Shown piece by piece: positions 35,090-43,375 of a DNA stretch of 64,000 nucleotides (position 1 is the first letter of the stretch; each line of letters begins with the position of its first letter). Below the pieces are notes generated by a model. The model was not told where the DNA came from and made no database searches. It saw only the letters and a list, made by a program, of their open reading frames with translations. The stretch spans positions 10,102,501-10,166,500 of the forward strand of contig NZ_JACHNC010000001.1 in assembly GCF_014205215.1 (NCBI RefSeq), in the 5' to 3' direction. Position numbers and translations under genes: made by a program. Origin of the DNA: Actinoplanes lobatus (lineage in GTDB: Bacteria > Actinomycetota > Actinomycetes > Mycobacteriales > Micromonosporaceae).

Positions 35090-36334
35090 TCAGTCGTCGT
35101 TGAAACGGGCCGCATGCGCGAACCGTTCCCGCACCTGGTCGAACGCATCAGCCTGGCCGTCGGGTGTGCCGTGCCCGGTCAGTGATCGGCCGTGGGCGTG
35201 CAGGAAGTGCGGTTGGTCGAGTTCCCAGATCTGGAATTGCAGGGTGTGCTGCAGAGCGTAGCGGCGTTGTTCGCCGAGGCCGTGGGTCCAGACGTGGCCG
35301 TCCTCGATGAGGAAGTCGCTGTCGTACCCGAACCGGTCGAGGACCTCGCGCATGTCCTGCCCGGTCGGTGGGCGGTGGGCGTCGGCGCAGCGTTTCTGCT
35401 GGTCGAGGGGGCAGATGTCGCAGATTTCCCGTACGCCCCAGTGGCCGTTGTAGTCGGCGGTCTGGTGGGCGTAGGCGACGCCGCAGGAGGTCTTGCGGAA
35501 CAGCGGGGTGGTGATGCCGGAGGCGCGCCAGGCGGCGACGACGTGGGCGTCCAAGCTGTACGGCATGGTCTTGCGGCGGTGGAACTCGTCCTCGCCGTAT
35601 GGAACGGTGACGCCTTGTTCTTGCAGATATGCGGCGTTCTCTGCCTTGTGGTAAAGGCCGGTGAAGTCGATCGCATCAACGTCGCGGCCGATGTCGAGGA
35701 CGTGGGCCATGGTCTGATCGCTGTCGTTCCAGCCGGGGGTAATCGGCCGCCAGTAGAGAATCACGCCGGTGCGCTCGCGGTGCTGGGCAGCGGTGCGGAT
35801 CGAGGTGACGGTGGTGGCGGTCTTGGCGATCGGCTCGATCCGCGGGTCGGTGATCCCGGAGTACGTGAACAGCAGCGTGACCCGCAGATGGCCCAGTTGT
35901 TCGAGGGCAGCCATGTCGTCGGCAGTGACCTTGAACCGGGTAATGATCAGGACGTGATTGGTGTAGCCGCGCTCGTCGAGACTGCGCAGCACCTGGAACA
36001 GGTGTGGTTTGACGCCGGGCAGGAACGGGTCGGTGGCCTTGTTGAACAGCTGGATCGGGGTGACGTGCGGCTGGAACGCCTCGTGGCCGATCAGGTCTTC
36101 GATCGCCTGCTCGGTCGGGACGAGTAGCTGTGGTTGTTTGACGTCGAAGTTGCCCCAGAAGTGGCGTACGCAGTATCCGCAGTCCAGCGGGCAGCCGATG
36201 ATGTGGTTGAGCGACAGGCCGCTCTTGCGGTAGCCGACGTACGCCGCCATGTAGGGATCCAGGCCGGCTTTCAGATCGTCCGGCATGAAGCGCAGTGTCC
36301 TCGGGCCGACGTCGAGGTCCGGGATGATGGTCAT
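35090..36334 (-). CDS. radical SAM protein, spore-photoproduct-lyase-like, with extra Cys cluster
   Basis: A 414-aa radical SAM enzyme. The SAM-binding 4Fe-4S motif is CPLDCGYC (CxxxCxxC; Cys 48, 52, 55). Further features are IQLFNKATDPFLPGVKPH, TSRIRT-like strands and a second group of cysteines near the C-terminus (SCGVAYAHQ, ICDICPLDQQKRCADAH) that could hold an auxiliary cluster. The N-terminal layout resembles the spore photoproduct lyase branch, which repairs thymine lesions by radical chemistry. ATGA overlap with the NDK-like gene. Gene order suggests that it modifies a nucleotide or nucleic acid, but no reaction can be assigned. Confidence 0.85.
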   Translation of the reverse strand: MTIIPDLDVGPRTLRFMPDDLKAGLDPYMAAYVGYRKSGLSLNHIIGCPLDCGYCVRHFWGNFDVKQPQLLVPTEQAIEDLIGHEAFQPHVTPIQLFNKATDPFLPGVKPHLFQVLRSLDERGYTNHVLIITRFKVTADDMAALEQLGHLRVTLLFTYSGITDPRIEPIAKTATTVTSIRTAAQHRERTGVILYWRPITPGWNDSDQTMAHVLDIGRDVDAIDFTGLYHKAENAAYLQEQGVTVPYGEDEFHRRKTMPYSLDAHVVAAWRASGITTPLFRKTSCGVAYAHQTADYNGHWGVREICDICPLDQQKRCADAHRPPTGQDMREVLDRFGYDSDFLIEDGHVWTHGLGEQRRYALQHTLQFQIWELDQPHFLHAHGRSLTGHGTPDGQADAFDQVRERFAHAARFNDD

Positions 36335-36846
36335 CGAGGGTCTCCGTTCGAGGGATGTGGGGCCCGGAGCAGGTGTTTCTTGGCCGGGCCGTACCAGATG
36401 CCGAAGTCACGGGGCACGACCTCGGTGCTGTCGGAGCTGTGGATGAGGTTGTCGACCAGGCGGCCTTCGGCCATCGCCTTGTCGAGGCTGTCAGCGGCGA
36501 ACCGGCCGCGAATGGTGTCCAGCCCGGCGGCGGCCGGGTCGGTCGGGCCGAGCAGTCGCCTCAGCCGTGGCGCGGCGTCGGGGCCGTAGCCGAGGGCGAC
36601 GGCGGCCTGCCGGCCGACATAGATACGGCGAAGTTCGGCGGGCACATCCCGGCCGAGTTGCGCGGACAGCGCCAAGATATCGGCGTAGTGCGTGAAGATC
36701 TGTTCCTCGGTGGGAAAGACGTAACAGACGTCGACCACCTGAAGTTCCTGCTCGACGGCGGTCAGGACCGGGCCGAGCAGGTCACGGGCGAGGCAGTCGG
36801 GTTTGAGCAGGATCACCGTCCACCAGCGCCAGCCGTCGAGGTTCAC
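36331..36846 (-). CDS. nucleoside diphosphate kinase-like protein
   Basis: A 171-aa protein of the NDK fold with an insertion of about 30 residues compared with housekeeping Ndk (about 140 aa). It keeps LLKPDCLARDLLG (KPD, residues 15-17), GPTDPAAAGLDTIRGRFA and the catalytic His 136 in NLIHSSDSTEVV. The usual TIRGDF reads TIRGRF, so one conserved Asp is Arg. GTG 36846 overlaps the ThyA-like stop. It probably transfers phosphate to an unusual nucleoside diphosphate made by the operon. Confidence 0.88.
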   Translation of the reverse strand: MNLDGWRWWTVILLKPDCLARDLLGPVLTAVEQELQVVDVCYVFPTEEQIFTHYADILALSAQLGRDVPAELRRIYVGRQAAVALGYGPDAAPRLRRLLGPTDPAAAGLDTIRGRFAADSLDKAMAEGRLVDNLIHSSDSTEVVPRDFGIWYGPAKKHLLRAPHPSNGDPR

Positions 36847-37847
36847 GGCATGCCGATCCGGTCGGGCCAGCGTGCGGCCATCAGCCACCGGTTGCCCGCG
36901 GTCAGGGCGGCCGTGATGTTGACGGTGACCGGGTCGCCGGTCTGCCGAATCTGCCGGTAGGCCTCGAACAGCAGCAGCACCTGCCGCCAGTAGCCGGACA
37001 CCGGGATCCGGGCAACCGCATCGACGGTCAACGTGGTGCCGCCCAGACGGAGAGCCTGCTCCCACCACAACACGGTGTCCAACTCCTCCGGCGAGGTGTC
37101 CGGCATCTCCGAGCAGGGGAACATCGGAGCTGGTGCCCGGTCGGTTTCGGCCAGGATCGCCTCGACCTTGGCGACGTCGAGGACGTTGATGTGCATCGAC
37201 CCGACGTGGTGGGTGTATGTGCCGACCTCAACGCTGAGACGACGGGCGGCCAGCTCCTGGATCATGGTGAACGAGAACGTGTCGCACAGCAGGCCGATGA
37301 ATGCGTCGTTGCCACGCATGGATGCGGTCGCGTGCAACCGGCCGCCGCGCAGCAGGAACTGCAGCGCGAGAGTGCAGGCCACATCCGGGTTATCGGGATC
37401 GATCAGCTCATCGGGCCGCATGACGAGCATGGCGGCGCGCTTGCTGTCCGGGTCGTGCCGCAGCAGGTCGATGACCCGGTCGAACTGTGACCGGCCGTCG
37501 CTGTCGTCAACGGCGAACAGGCGCGGTCCGTAGGCAGTGCCGGTCAGCCGGATGCCGTCGGCGGAGAGCTTCTCCAGGCGCGGAGCGTAGTAGCCGATCA
37601 TGGCGAGGTCGTCGCAGCCGGAGAGATACCACAGCGCCTCGGCGTGGTTGAAGACGATGTTCGCCCGCCGAGCTACCAGGTACGGCGACCGGCGGACCGG
37701 GTCGGTGAGCCGGAAGCTGACGTTCGGGACCTCCACGGCGCCCTTGCCGCGGCCCCGGGTGTCGTACTCCGGTTGATCGTGGATGCGTCGCAGCACCGCC
37801 ACGTACGCGTCGCCGAAGGTGTCGAAGGTAGCCGGGGTGAGCGTCAT
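36843..37847 (-). CDS. ThyA-family pyrimidine hydroxymethylase/methylase-like enzyme
   Basis: A 334-aa thymidylate-synthase-fold enzyme. Ungapped alignment to E. coli ThyA from the catalytic Cys (Cys 158 here, Cys 146 there) matches the QF (QFLLRGGRL), the phosphate-binding Arg (MRGND, Arg 178), and GLL-D for GLPFN. Asp 189 therefore replaces the Asn (177) that selects dUMP. In T4 dCMP hydroxymethylase the same position is Asp, so a (d)CMP substrate is expected. His 219 follows in SMHIN. The core genes are joined by 4-bp overlaps. MilA of mildiomycin biosynthesis (CMP hydroxymethylase) is a natural comparison. Whether this enzyme adds methyl or hydroxymethyl cannot be told. Confidence 0.85.
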   Translation of the reverse strand: MTLTPATFDTFGDAYVAVLRRIHDQPEYDTRGRGKGAVEVPNVSFRLTDPVRRSPYLVARRANIVFNHAEALWYLSGCDDLAMIGYYAPRLEKLSADGIRLTGTAYGPRLFAVDDSDGRSQFDRVIDLLRHDPDSKRAAMLVMRPDELIDPDNPDVACTLALQFLLRGGRLHATASMRGNDAFIGLLCDTFSFTMIQELAARRLSVEVGTYTHHVGSMHINVLDVAKVEAILAETDRAPAPMFPCSEMPDTSPEELDTVLWWEQALRLGGTTLTVDAVARIPVSGYWRQVLLLFEAYRQIRQTGDPVTVNITAALTAGNRWLMAARWPDRIGMP

Positions 37848-38944
37848 CGCGGTCTCCCCGCCGTCGGCATGCCGAGTGTGTGCAAGGTGTCGAGCAGGAC
37901 CGCGACCTGGGTGCTGAGCCGGTACGGCTCCAACAAGCGCAGGCACGTGCGGATCAGATCCCGGTGGGCCGGCGTCCCGGCGATCGACTGCAGCCGGCGC
38001 AGCTTCTCGATGACCTCGCGGCCGTCGCGGACGTGCAGCTCCGGTGGCGTGAACCGGTCGGCGGCCACGGTGTCGGCCGGGGTCAGCGGCAGGCATCCCT
38101 GGGTGACGGCCTCGAACAGCCGCGACGTCTGATGCCCGACCGTGCGGTAGCGCTCCGGCAACAGCAACACCGTCGCCAGCGCCTCGCGGTGGATGTCGGC
38201 GACCTCGTCGAAGCCGCAGCGGCCGGTGAAGTTCACGTGCGGCCACGGCTCGGTGTCGGTCCACTTCCCGGCCACTCGGTGAGTCACCTGGGCGGCGGCC
38301 GGCGCGAAGAACCTGTCGAACGCGTCGTCGCGGCCGTACTGGTTACCGACGTACACCAGCGGCATCGGCCGGTCCGCTGCCGCGAGCCGATACGGGTCGG
38401 CGTGGTCGAGCAGCGTGTCAGGGACCGGGCAGGCCAGCGTGAACGCGCCCGGCGTGGGATGCAGCGCGTACTCCCCGACGCGTACGTTCGCCCTCGCCCG
38501 CAGCGGGTCATCGGCTGGTAGCCGCCGGTCCATGTCCCAGATCACCGTCGGCGTGGCCAGGCCGATCGTGTAGTGCTCAATCAGCGCCTGCTGCCGGTGC
38601 AGGTCGCAGGTGTGACCCGGCGTCCCGCACACGGTGGTGTTGCGGCCCGGCAGCGGCCACCGCCATTCGAACACCACCGCGTCCAGCTCCGGCAACCCGG
38701 CAGCAAACCGGTACCGGTCGTCCAGATCGATGCCTGCCTCCAACCGGTCCCGGTCGGCCTGCATCAGCACGACCTCGTTCCCGGCGGCTTGGAGCGTGTC
38801 GATCACCGCGCGGCAGTAGGCGCGTGACCCATCGGGAGTGTCCAGGATCCCCGGAGTCAGGAAACCCCATGCGCTGTAGCCGATTCGCCTCCCGGCCGGA
38901 GGCGACACCACTTGTCGGCGAATCGTGGAAGAAGAGATGGTCAT
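37844..38944 (-). CDS. glycosyltransferase-like protein (CgeB/GT1-type look), first gene of operon
   Basis: A 366-aa soluble protein. ATG 38944 has a perfect AGGAGG seven bases upstream. It has an N-terminal Rossmann-like half (RIGYSAWGFLTPGILDTPDG, with GNEVVLMQADRD and LDAVVFEWRWPLPGRNTT). The C-terminal half has SRLFEAVTQGCLPLTPADTV, which resembles the nucleotide-sugar-binding E-x-G-x-P segment of GT-B enzymes. Sugar donor and acceptor are unknown. It overlaps the ThyA-like gene as ATGA. If the call is right, it could glycosylate the 5-hydroxymethyl pyrimidine made next door, as phage glucosyltransferases do. Confidence 0.6.
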   Translation of the reverse strand: MTISSSTIRRQVVSPPAGRRIGYSAWGFLTPGILDTPDGSRAYCRAVIDTLQAAGNEVVLMQADRDRLEAGIDLDDRYRFAAGLPELDAVVFEWRWPLPGRNTTVCGTPGHTCDLHRQQALIEHYTIGLATPTVIWDMDRRLPADDPLRARANVRVGEYALHPTPGAFTLACPVPDTLLDHADPYRLAAADRPMPLVYVGNQYGRDDAFDRFFAPAAAQVTHRVAGKWTDTEPWPHVNFTGRCGFDEVADIHREALATVLLLPERYRTVGHQTSRLFEAVTQGCLPLTPADTVAADRFTPPELHVRDGREVIEKLRRLQSIAGTPAHRDLIRTCLRLLEPYRLSTQVAVLLDTLHTLGMPTAGRPR

Positions 38945-39038
38945 CGGCGCCTCCTGCCGGAGCGGGCGGTTACGTAGCCCGACAATCACGCGCCGCTCAA
39001 CTCGGCCGAAAGAACGCGGTGAGGCCCCATCGGGTACC

Positions 39039-39152
39039 CCCACCGTGGGTGTGCTCCTCCGACAGCCGCCCCAGCAGCAGGTTCGGGTGAACGGGAGAAA
39101 CTGTCGTAGTCGGCCCCTATCCTCCGGGCATGATCGAGAGACCCACCGTGGG
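39039..39152. promoter_or_regulatory. twin CCCAC-C-GTGGG palindromes upstream of the modified-pyrimidine operon
   Basis: The 11-bp palindrome occurs at 39039-39049 and 39142-39152, 103 bp apart. The first lies about 95 bp upstream of the operon start. A related CACCGTGGG occurs in the promoter region of the XRE/TPR regulator at 29.7 kb. They could be operators. The motif is short enough to recur by chance in DNA of this GC content. Confidence 0.25.
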
Positions 39153-39348
39153 CTGGCAGAACGAGGTCACCACGCAGGAAGCCGCCGTCGCTGCCGGCAC
39201 CCTGGCGCGAGACGACGCGTACGCGATTCGCTTGTGGCCGGCGGCGTTCACCGCTGCGGTCGACATCGTCCTGTCCGCCTCCGAACGGGATGTCGCCGCT
39301 GTCGACACGGCGTCGGACGAGGTGTCTAGGCTGCGGTCGAGAGGGTAG
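39130..39348 (+). CDS. small hypothetical protein, 72 aa
   Basis: It opens MIERPTVGWQNEVTTQEAAV and continues with an amphipathic helical region. There is no clear ribosome binding site. The frame is protein-like in composition, but I do not recognise it. Its 5' end carries one of the two palindromes described for this region. Confidence 0.35.
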   Translation: MIERPTVGWQNEVTTQEAAVAAGTLARDDAYAIRLWPAAFTAAVDIVLSASERDVAAVDTASDEVSRLRSRG

Positions 39349-39629
39349 TGGTGGGGCTCAACATCGCTGACGGGCCGTACGGTGCCATCGAAACCGGCGA
39401 GCGCAAGGAGCTCGCCGAGTACATCGACGCGGTCCTGACCACCGCCGGGGTGGACGTGGCGGCACTGACCGCCCGCCGCGGTCGTCATCGCGGCGAGTTG
39501 ACCGACTCGTCGCGATGGCTGGTGACCGGCCGAGCACGGAACGGGACCAGCACACCTATCCTTTGCGGATCGCGGCTACTTGAGGGCGTCGTCGCTACAC
39601 TAGGCAACCAGCATCGGCCGTTCGGTTAG
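39348..39629 (+). CDS. small hypothetical protein, 93 aa, possibly frayed at the end
   Basis: A GTG start overlaps the previous stop by one base. The first half (NIADGPYGAIETGERKELAE, YIDAVLTTAGVDVAALTARR) looks coding. The rest is Arg/Gly/Ser-rich and may be a readthrough after a frameshift. No family recognised. Confidence 0.3.
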   Translation: MVGLNIADGPYGAIETGERKELAEYIDAVLTTAGVDVAALTARRGRHRGELTDSSRWLVTGRARNGTSTPILCGSRLLEGVVATLGNQHRPFG

Positions 39630-39661
39630 TAGCACTTGCGCTGCCCCATTGTTTATAGACC

Positions 39662-39847
39662 ATGCTCAAACACGTGATGGCTTATGAGCAGAGCGAGCGG
39701 CAGCTCCAGGAGATGATCGATCAGCTTCGCCGGATGCGTAACGAGTGCGAGCCCAAGTCGAACCAGAATCCTCGGTACCTGAGGTACTCCCACGCGGTCA
39801 CTGCACTCCGCTGGATCATCGACGACCTGGCCAGAGAGCGGGGCTGA
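39662..39847 (+). CDS. small charged hypothetical protein, about 61 aa
   Basis: Highly charged and helical (YEQSERQLQEMIDQLRRMRN, then ALRWIIDDLARERG). It could start at the first ATG or at the ATG five codons later; neither has a clear ribosome binding site. It lies at the beginning of an AT-richer stretch with short unknown genes. Confidence 0.45.
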   Translation: MLKHVMAYEQSERQLQEMIDQLRRMRNECEPKSNQNPRYLRYSHAVTALRWIIDDLARERG

Positions 39848-39901
39848 GCCTCTCGTCCTATCTGTGGCAAATGAGATCGTCGGAAGCGTGATCGTCACCA
39901 G

Positions 39902-40360
39902 ATGCTGATTCGCGCGACCCGGGCGGTTCTGGCTTCGATGCTCGACGAGGCCGGGGTAAGCTCTCGTGCGATTTCCACGGCCGACGTTCGGACGACTGCC
40001 TCAACGTTTCGGCAGTTCGCCCCGCTCCCCACCGAGGACGCTGCGCCGCCCGAGGAAGACGGTGACGGGATCCTCGCCGAGTTCGGGAGCCACGACTTCC
40101 GTGGCGAGCGTGAATTCTCGACTAGTCTCACGCGGCAGTTCACCGAGATAGGTGACAAAGACGCGATGTGGCAGTTGGGCTGCGCTTTCTACTGGGCGCC
40201 GCAAGCGGCAACCGACGTTCTCGAGTCTGGACACATGTGGCCCCTCGGTAGGGCGCTCGACGAATTCTTCGACAAACTCGTCAGCCTTCCCGGCTGGGCT
40301 TGGGCGTTGGGCGACGTGCAGGTTCCCCATGGCCTCGTGATCACCCTCGACCGGACATGA
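39902..40360 (+). CDS. hypothetical protein, 152 aa
   Basis: A soluble 152-aa protein with FGSHDFRGEREFSTSLTRQF, MWQLGCAFYWAPQAATDVLE and GWAWALGDVQVPHGLVITLD. Composition and codon pattern look coding. The Trp-rich C-terminal half is distinctive, but I cannot name the family. The start codon lacks a strong Shine-Dalgarno sequence. It sits among other short accessory genes of unknown role. Confidence 0.55.
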   Translation: MLIRATRAVLASMLDEAGVSSRAISTADVRTTASTFRQFAPLPTEDAAPPEEDGDGILAEFGSHDFRGEREFSTSLTRQFTEIGDKDAMWQLGCAFYWAPQAATDVLESGHMWPLGRALDEFFDKLVSLPGWAWALGDVQVPHGLVITLDRT

Positions 40361-40484
40361 GCAATGCGGCCGAGCACCGACAGATGACCTGACGTAGAGC
40401 TATGCAGCATGCCAGCGGTTCCCAGCCGATATGGACCTATCTGCGGCAGATGGGCGTATTGAAATTGAGCCGATTGTCCGAACA

Positions 40485-40898
40485 TCAGGCGCCCCTGCGC
40501 CCGGCAGAGTAAAAGGCATACAGCGCGTTGAGCTGTCCGATCCAGAAAGCTTGCTTCGCCGTTGCTGATGACCGACGCGGCAGCATCCCCAACTCGACTG
40601 CCAACGCATAGAAGCCGGGACCGGCATCGTTGGTATTCAAATACTGAACCAGAGCCGATATCAGCAGGTTTGTCGTTGGACGATTGCGCTCCACGATCAA
40701 ACCGAGCAAGTGACCCATCGCCGCACGTTCGCTGTCCTGATCGAAGTCGAATCCACGTAAGCCGGTCCGCCGACGTAGGGTGGCGTCGAGTTCCGTATAT
40801 GTCGTGGTCTTCTCAAGGCGTGCCCGTTCGACGAGGAATGCCAAGCCGACGGAGGTCAACTGGCCCCACTCCTCGTCGCTGCGTCCGTAGCCAGCCAT
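40485..40898 (-). CDS. hypothetical protein, 137 aa
   Basis: ATG 40898 follows a GTGGGGAC ribosome binding site; a GTG four codons upstream lies inside that site and is less likely. The protein has TSVGLAFLVERARLEKTTTY, TELDATLRRRTGLRGFDFDQ and AAMGHLLGLIVERNRPTTNL, all coding-like. It is helical and charged, and similar-looking proteins occur in actinomycete accessory DNA. Function unknown. Confidence 0.65.
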   Translation of the reverse strand: MAGYGRSDEEWGQLTSVGLAFLVERARLEKTTTYTELDATLRRRTGLRGFDFDQDSERAAMGHLLGLIVERNRPTTNLLISALVQYLNTNDAGPGFYALAVELGMLPRRSSATAKQAFWIGQLNALYAFYSAGRRGA

Positions 40899-40910
40899 CG
40901 TTGTCCCCAC

Positions 40911-41269
40911 TCAGTCGTGTCGAGTTGCTGCTTCAGACGAGAGCATCAGCGCCAAACCACTCTGACGCCCTGGAGCCAGGCACACCATCGCCAAACCAGA
41001 CGTTACGGTCAGCGAACGCGGGGCCGCTCGGTCGACAGCCACCGGGTGCGGACATGCGCCAGGCTGAGATAGCGCGACCGTACGTCCGCTGTTTGTTCAG
41101 CTAGGGCACGGCTTGGTGCAATGCCACTTAGCCTAAGTTGATCAAGGTTTCGACCTGCAAGTATTCGGCGATCCCCGCCGATGTCCGGCGCGTCGGCAAT
41201 TCGTCAGGCGGCCGCATACGGTGCAGGTCAGGCGACTGCGGCCCGATGTACTCGAAAAACAAGATCAAC
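40911..41269. other. intergenic stretch without visible gene
   Basis: About 360 bp between two minus-strand small genes. No protein-like ORF, RNA gene or strong hairpin is visible. Base composition is closer to the AT-richer accessory genes than to the chromosome around it. Confidence 0.4.
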
Positions 41270-41428
41270 TTAAGCTGAGCGGCATTGCGGCTTGGTGTGC
41301 CACAGCACGTCCTGCCACCAGTGGACGTTGTCGCCGGGCTGAATTTCTTGTTTACAGTGCGGGCATACGGACGGCTCCGGGTTCTCGACCAACCACGGTT
41401 TCATATACTCGAAGCTACTGGGCGCCAT
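41270..41428 (-). CDS. small putative zinc-binding protein, 52 aa
   Basis: ATG 41428 is chosen for its GGAGAG ribosome binding site. The sequence has CPHCKQEIQPGDNVHWWQDV followed by LWHTKPQC, a CxxC...HxxxxC pattern that could bind one zinc ion, like a half LIM finger or a phage-type zinc ribbon. Function unknown; it is one of several short accessory genes here. Confidence 0.6.
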   Translation of the reverse strand: MAPSSFEYMKPWLVENPEPSVCPHCKQEIQPGDNVHWWQDVLWHTKPQCRSA

Positions 41429-41489
41429 TACTCTCTCCATGGTGTCCACGACTGTCAACGTCAGCGAACCTCTTTGGTGCGGCCAATTA

Positions 41490-41750
41490 CTAGTCACCTA
41501 GGCCGTCTGTGTTCAGCAAGTGGAGGTTTTCCCTCAGAAACCTCCGCGTTCGATCCTCGTCCGCGACGGTACCAGTATCGTAGCGGCTGTCGGCCCACGA
41601 GGTTTTGCCGACCGAGCGAACGTGCAACTCGCCATTCACGATCTCATAGTAATTATCGTATGAGCTGTTTCTGCTCGTGAAAGACGTCGTATGCTTGAAT
41701 CCTTCGTTTTGGTTAAGCAGTTGCTGGATTACTTGCTTTGTTAGACGCAT
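41490..41750 (-). CDS. hypothetical protein, 86 aa, AT-rich
   Basis: ATG 41750 lies 9 bases after GAAGGG; another ATG three codons upstream sits directly on that site. The protein is polar (LTKQVIQQLLNQNEGFKHTT, NSSYDNYYEIVNGELHVRSV, RTRRFLRENLHLLNTDGLGD). Codon use is far less GC-rich than the window average, a sign of recent acquisition. Function unknown. Confidence 0.55.
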   Translation of the reverse strand: MRLTKQVIQQLLNQNEGFKHTTSFTSRNSSYDNYYEIVNGELHVRSVGKTSWADSRYDTGTVADEDRTRRFLRENLHLLNTDGLGD

Positions 41751-42079
41751 ATAGCACATCCCTTCGACGGTCGTGTCACTGACTTCCGGCGATGAGTGAC
41801 TAGGGAGCGCCGGCCAGTGGTCGGAAGTATAGACGTGCCGCGCCATCAGTTCGGATGTGTAAACGCCTGCCGTGCACCCGGCGGACCAGTTCGGCCGTCC
41901 AGAGCCCGCCCATATGGGGGCAGAATGCTTCTAAACGACAATGCAGAGTCTAGGTGCCGGGCCGAGCCGGGAATGCACTCAACTCGGCTACTTATCTACT
42001 GGTGGCACGACCGCTGCCCGGCCAGGCATGGTCGAGGTGACCGGCGGAGACGCTCTCAATTCGGCTGTCCACCTGCATC

Positions 42080-42211
42080 TTGGGTGTGGCTCAGATTTGG
42101 CATGCGCCCTGCCGGTCACCGCGGCGCGGAGAGGCTCCAGAGGGGTTTGCCCAGCTCAAAGTAGCGCTGCCCTCCCGCCGACACCAGGTCGGAGCAGGGA
42201 GGACGAGACAG
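42080..42211 (+). ncRNA. candidate bridge-RNA/left-end region of IS110-family element
   Basis: Non-coding DNA directly upstream of the transposase. IS110-group elements are known to encode a bridge RNA here that guides donor and target choice. Within it, ATGCG (42102) and GTTTGCCCAGCTCAA (from 42145) have the same order and nearly the same spacing as in the 76-bp elements at 4.8 and 8.1 kb. The exact left boundary cannot be fixed, because IS110 elements lack terminal inverted repeats. RNA identity is inferred from the family. Confidence 0.4.
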
Positions 42212-43375
42212 ATGCCCAATGTCGTCATCGGAGTGGACCCGCACAAACGATCAGCCACCATCGAGGTCATCGACCCGCGCGAACGTGTCCTCGGCAAGGG
42301 CCGGTTCGGCACTGATCACGACGGCTACAAGGCGATGCTCGCCGCCGGCCGCAAACACGGCGAACGGATCTGGGCTGTCGAGGGCTGCAACGGCATCGGC
42401 CGGCATGTCGCCCAGCGCCTGGTCGCTGACGGTGAGACGGTCGTCGACGTGCCGACGAAGTTGTCGGCGCGAGCACGGGTGTTCGCTACCGGTCAGGGCC
42501 GTAAGACCGACCCGGTCGACGCTCACAGCGTCGCCGTGGCCGCGTTGCGCACGGCAGGTCTGCGGCAGGTGCAGGCCGATGACACCACGGTGGCGTTGCG
42601 ACTGCTGGTCGACCGCCGTGACCAGCTCGGCCGGACCCGCACCGAAGTCGTGTCCCGGCTGCATCACCTGCTGCTCGAACTCATTCCAGGTGGGGCGAAG
42701 AAGTTCCTGTCCGCCCAGCAGGCCCGCGCCCTGCTCAATACCGTCCGGCCGCGAGACCTGGTCGGCAAGACCCGCCGCTGGCTGGCGTCCGAGTTGATCC
42801 ACGAGCTCGTCACGATCGACAAGAAAATCAAGCTCGCCAACGCCGAACTCACCGACCTGGTCGCCTCCACCGGCAGCACCCTGCAGGAACTCACCGGGAT
42901 CGGCCCGTCCGGTGCCGCCCGGCTGATCGGCGACATCGGTGACATCGCCCGGTTCGCCAGCCGCGGCCACTTCGCGTCCTGGAACGGCACCGCACCCATC
43001 GACGCGTCCTCCGGCGACCAGAACCGCCACCGTCTGTCGCGTGCCGGGAACCGGCGCATCAACCGGGCCCTGCACATCATGGCGGTGGTCCAGCTCCGTC
43101 GTGACACCGAAGGCCGCCGCTACTACCGGCGCAAACTCGCCGACGGCAAGACCCCGATGGAAGCGATGCGAGCGTTGAAACGTCGCCTGTCCGACATCGT
43201 CTACAAGCGGATGGTCGCCGACGCGAAACGGATCGAGACGGGCCCGGGAGGACATATGGGGGCGACTCTGCAATCCAGCGCGGCCGACCTCAACCCCATG
43301 ATCGACACTTCGGAGAAGTCACTTCCCGGACCCGCCGAAACCCACCATAGAACAGACCTCGCAGCCGCCTCTTGA
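42212..43375 (+). mobile_element. IS110-family transposase (DEDD recombinase)
   Basis: A 387-aa transposase. The N-terminal RuvC-like DEDD domain shows VIGVDPHKRSATIEV (first Asp), WAVEGCNGIG (Glu) and GRKTDPVDAHSVA (two Asp). A coiled-coil linker leads to the Tnp_20 domain with LTGIGPSGAARLIGDIGDIA, and to the serine-containing ASWNGTAPIDASSGDQNRHR and RLSRAGNRRIN. ATG 42212 follows GGGAGG; the longer frame from 42080 reads through the non-coding left end. The gene looks intact, so the element may still be active. Confidence 0.93.

Noticed and set aside
37848..38264. N-terminal extension of the ThyA-like gene
   Set aside because: The extension is a shadow of the glycosyltransferase-like gene; the ATGA overlap and family length fix the start at 37847.
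29720..39152. CACCGTGGG shared by regulator and operon promoters as a proven regulon motif
   Set aside because: A 9-mer of this GC content is expected about twice by chance in a window this size; kept only as a weak site.
41908..43262. CATATGGGGGC 11-mer twice, possible IS ends
   Set aside because: The second copy lies inside the transposase coding region, so it cannot mark the element's end.
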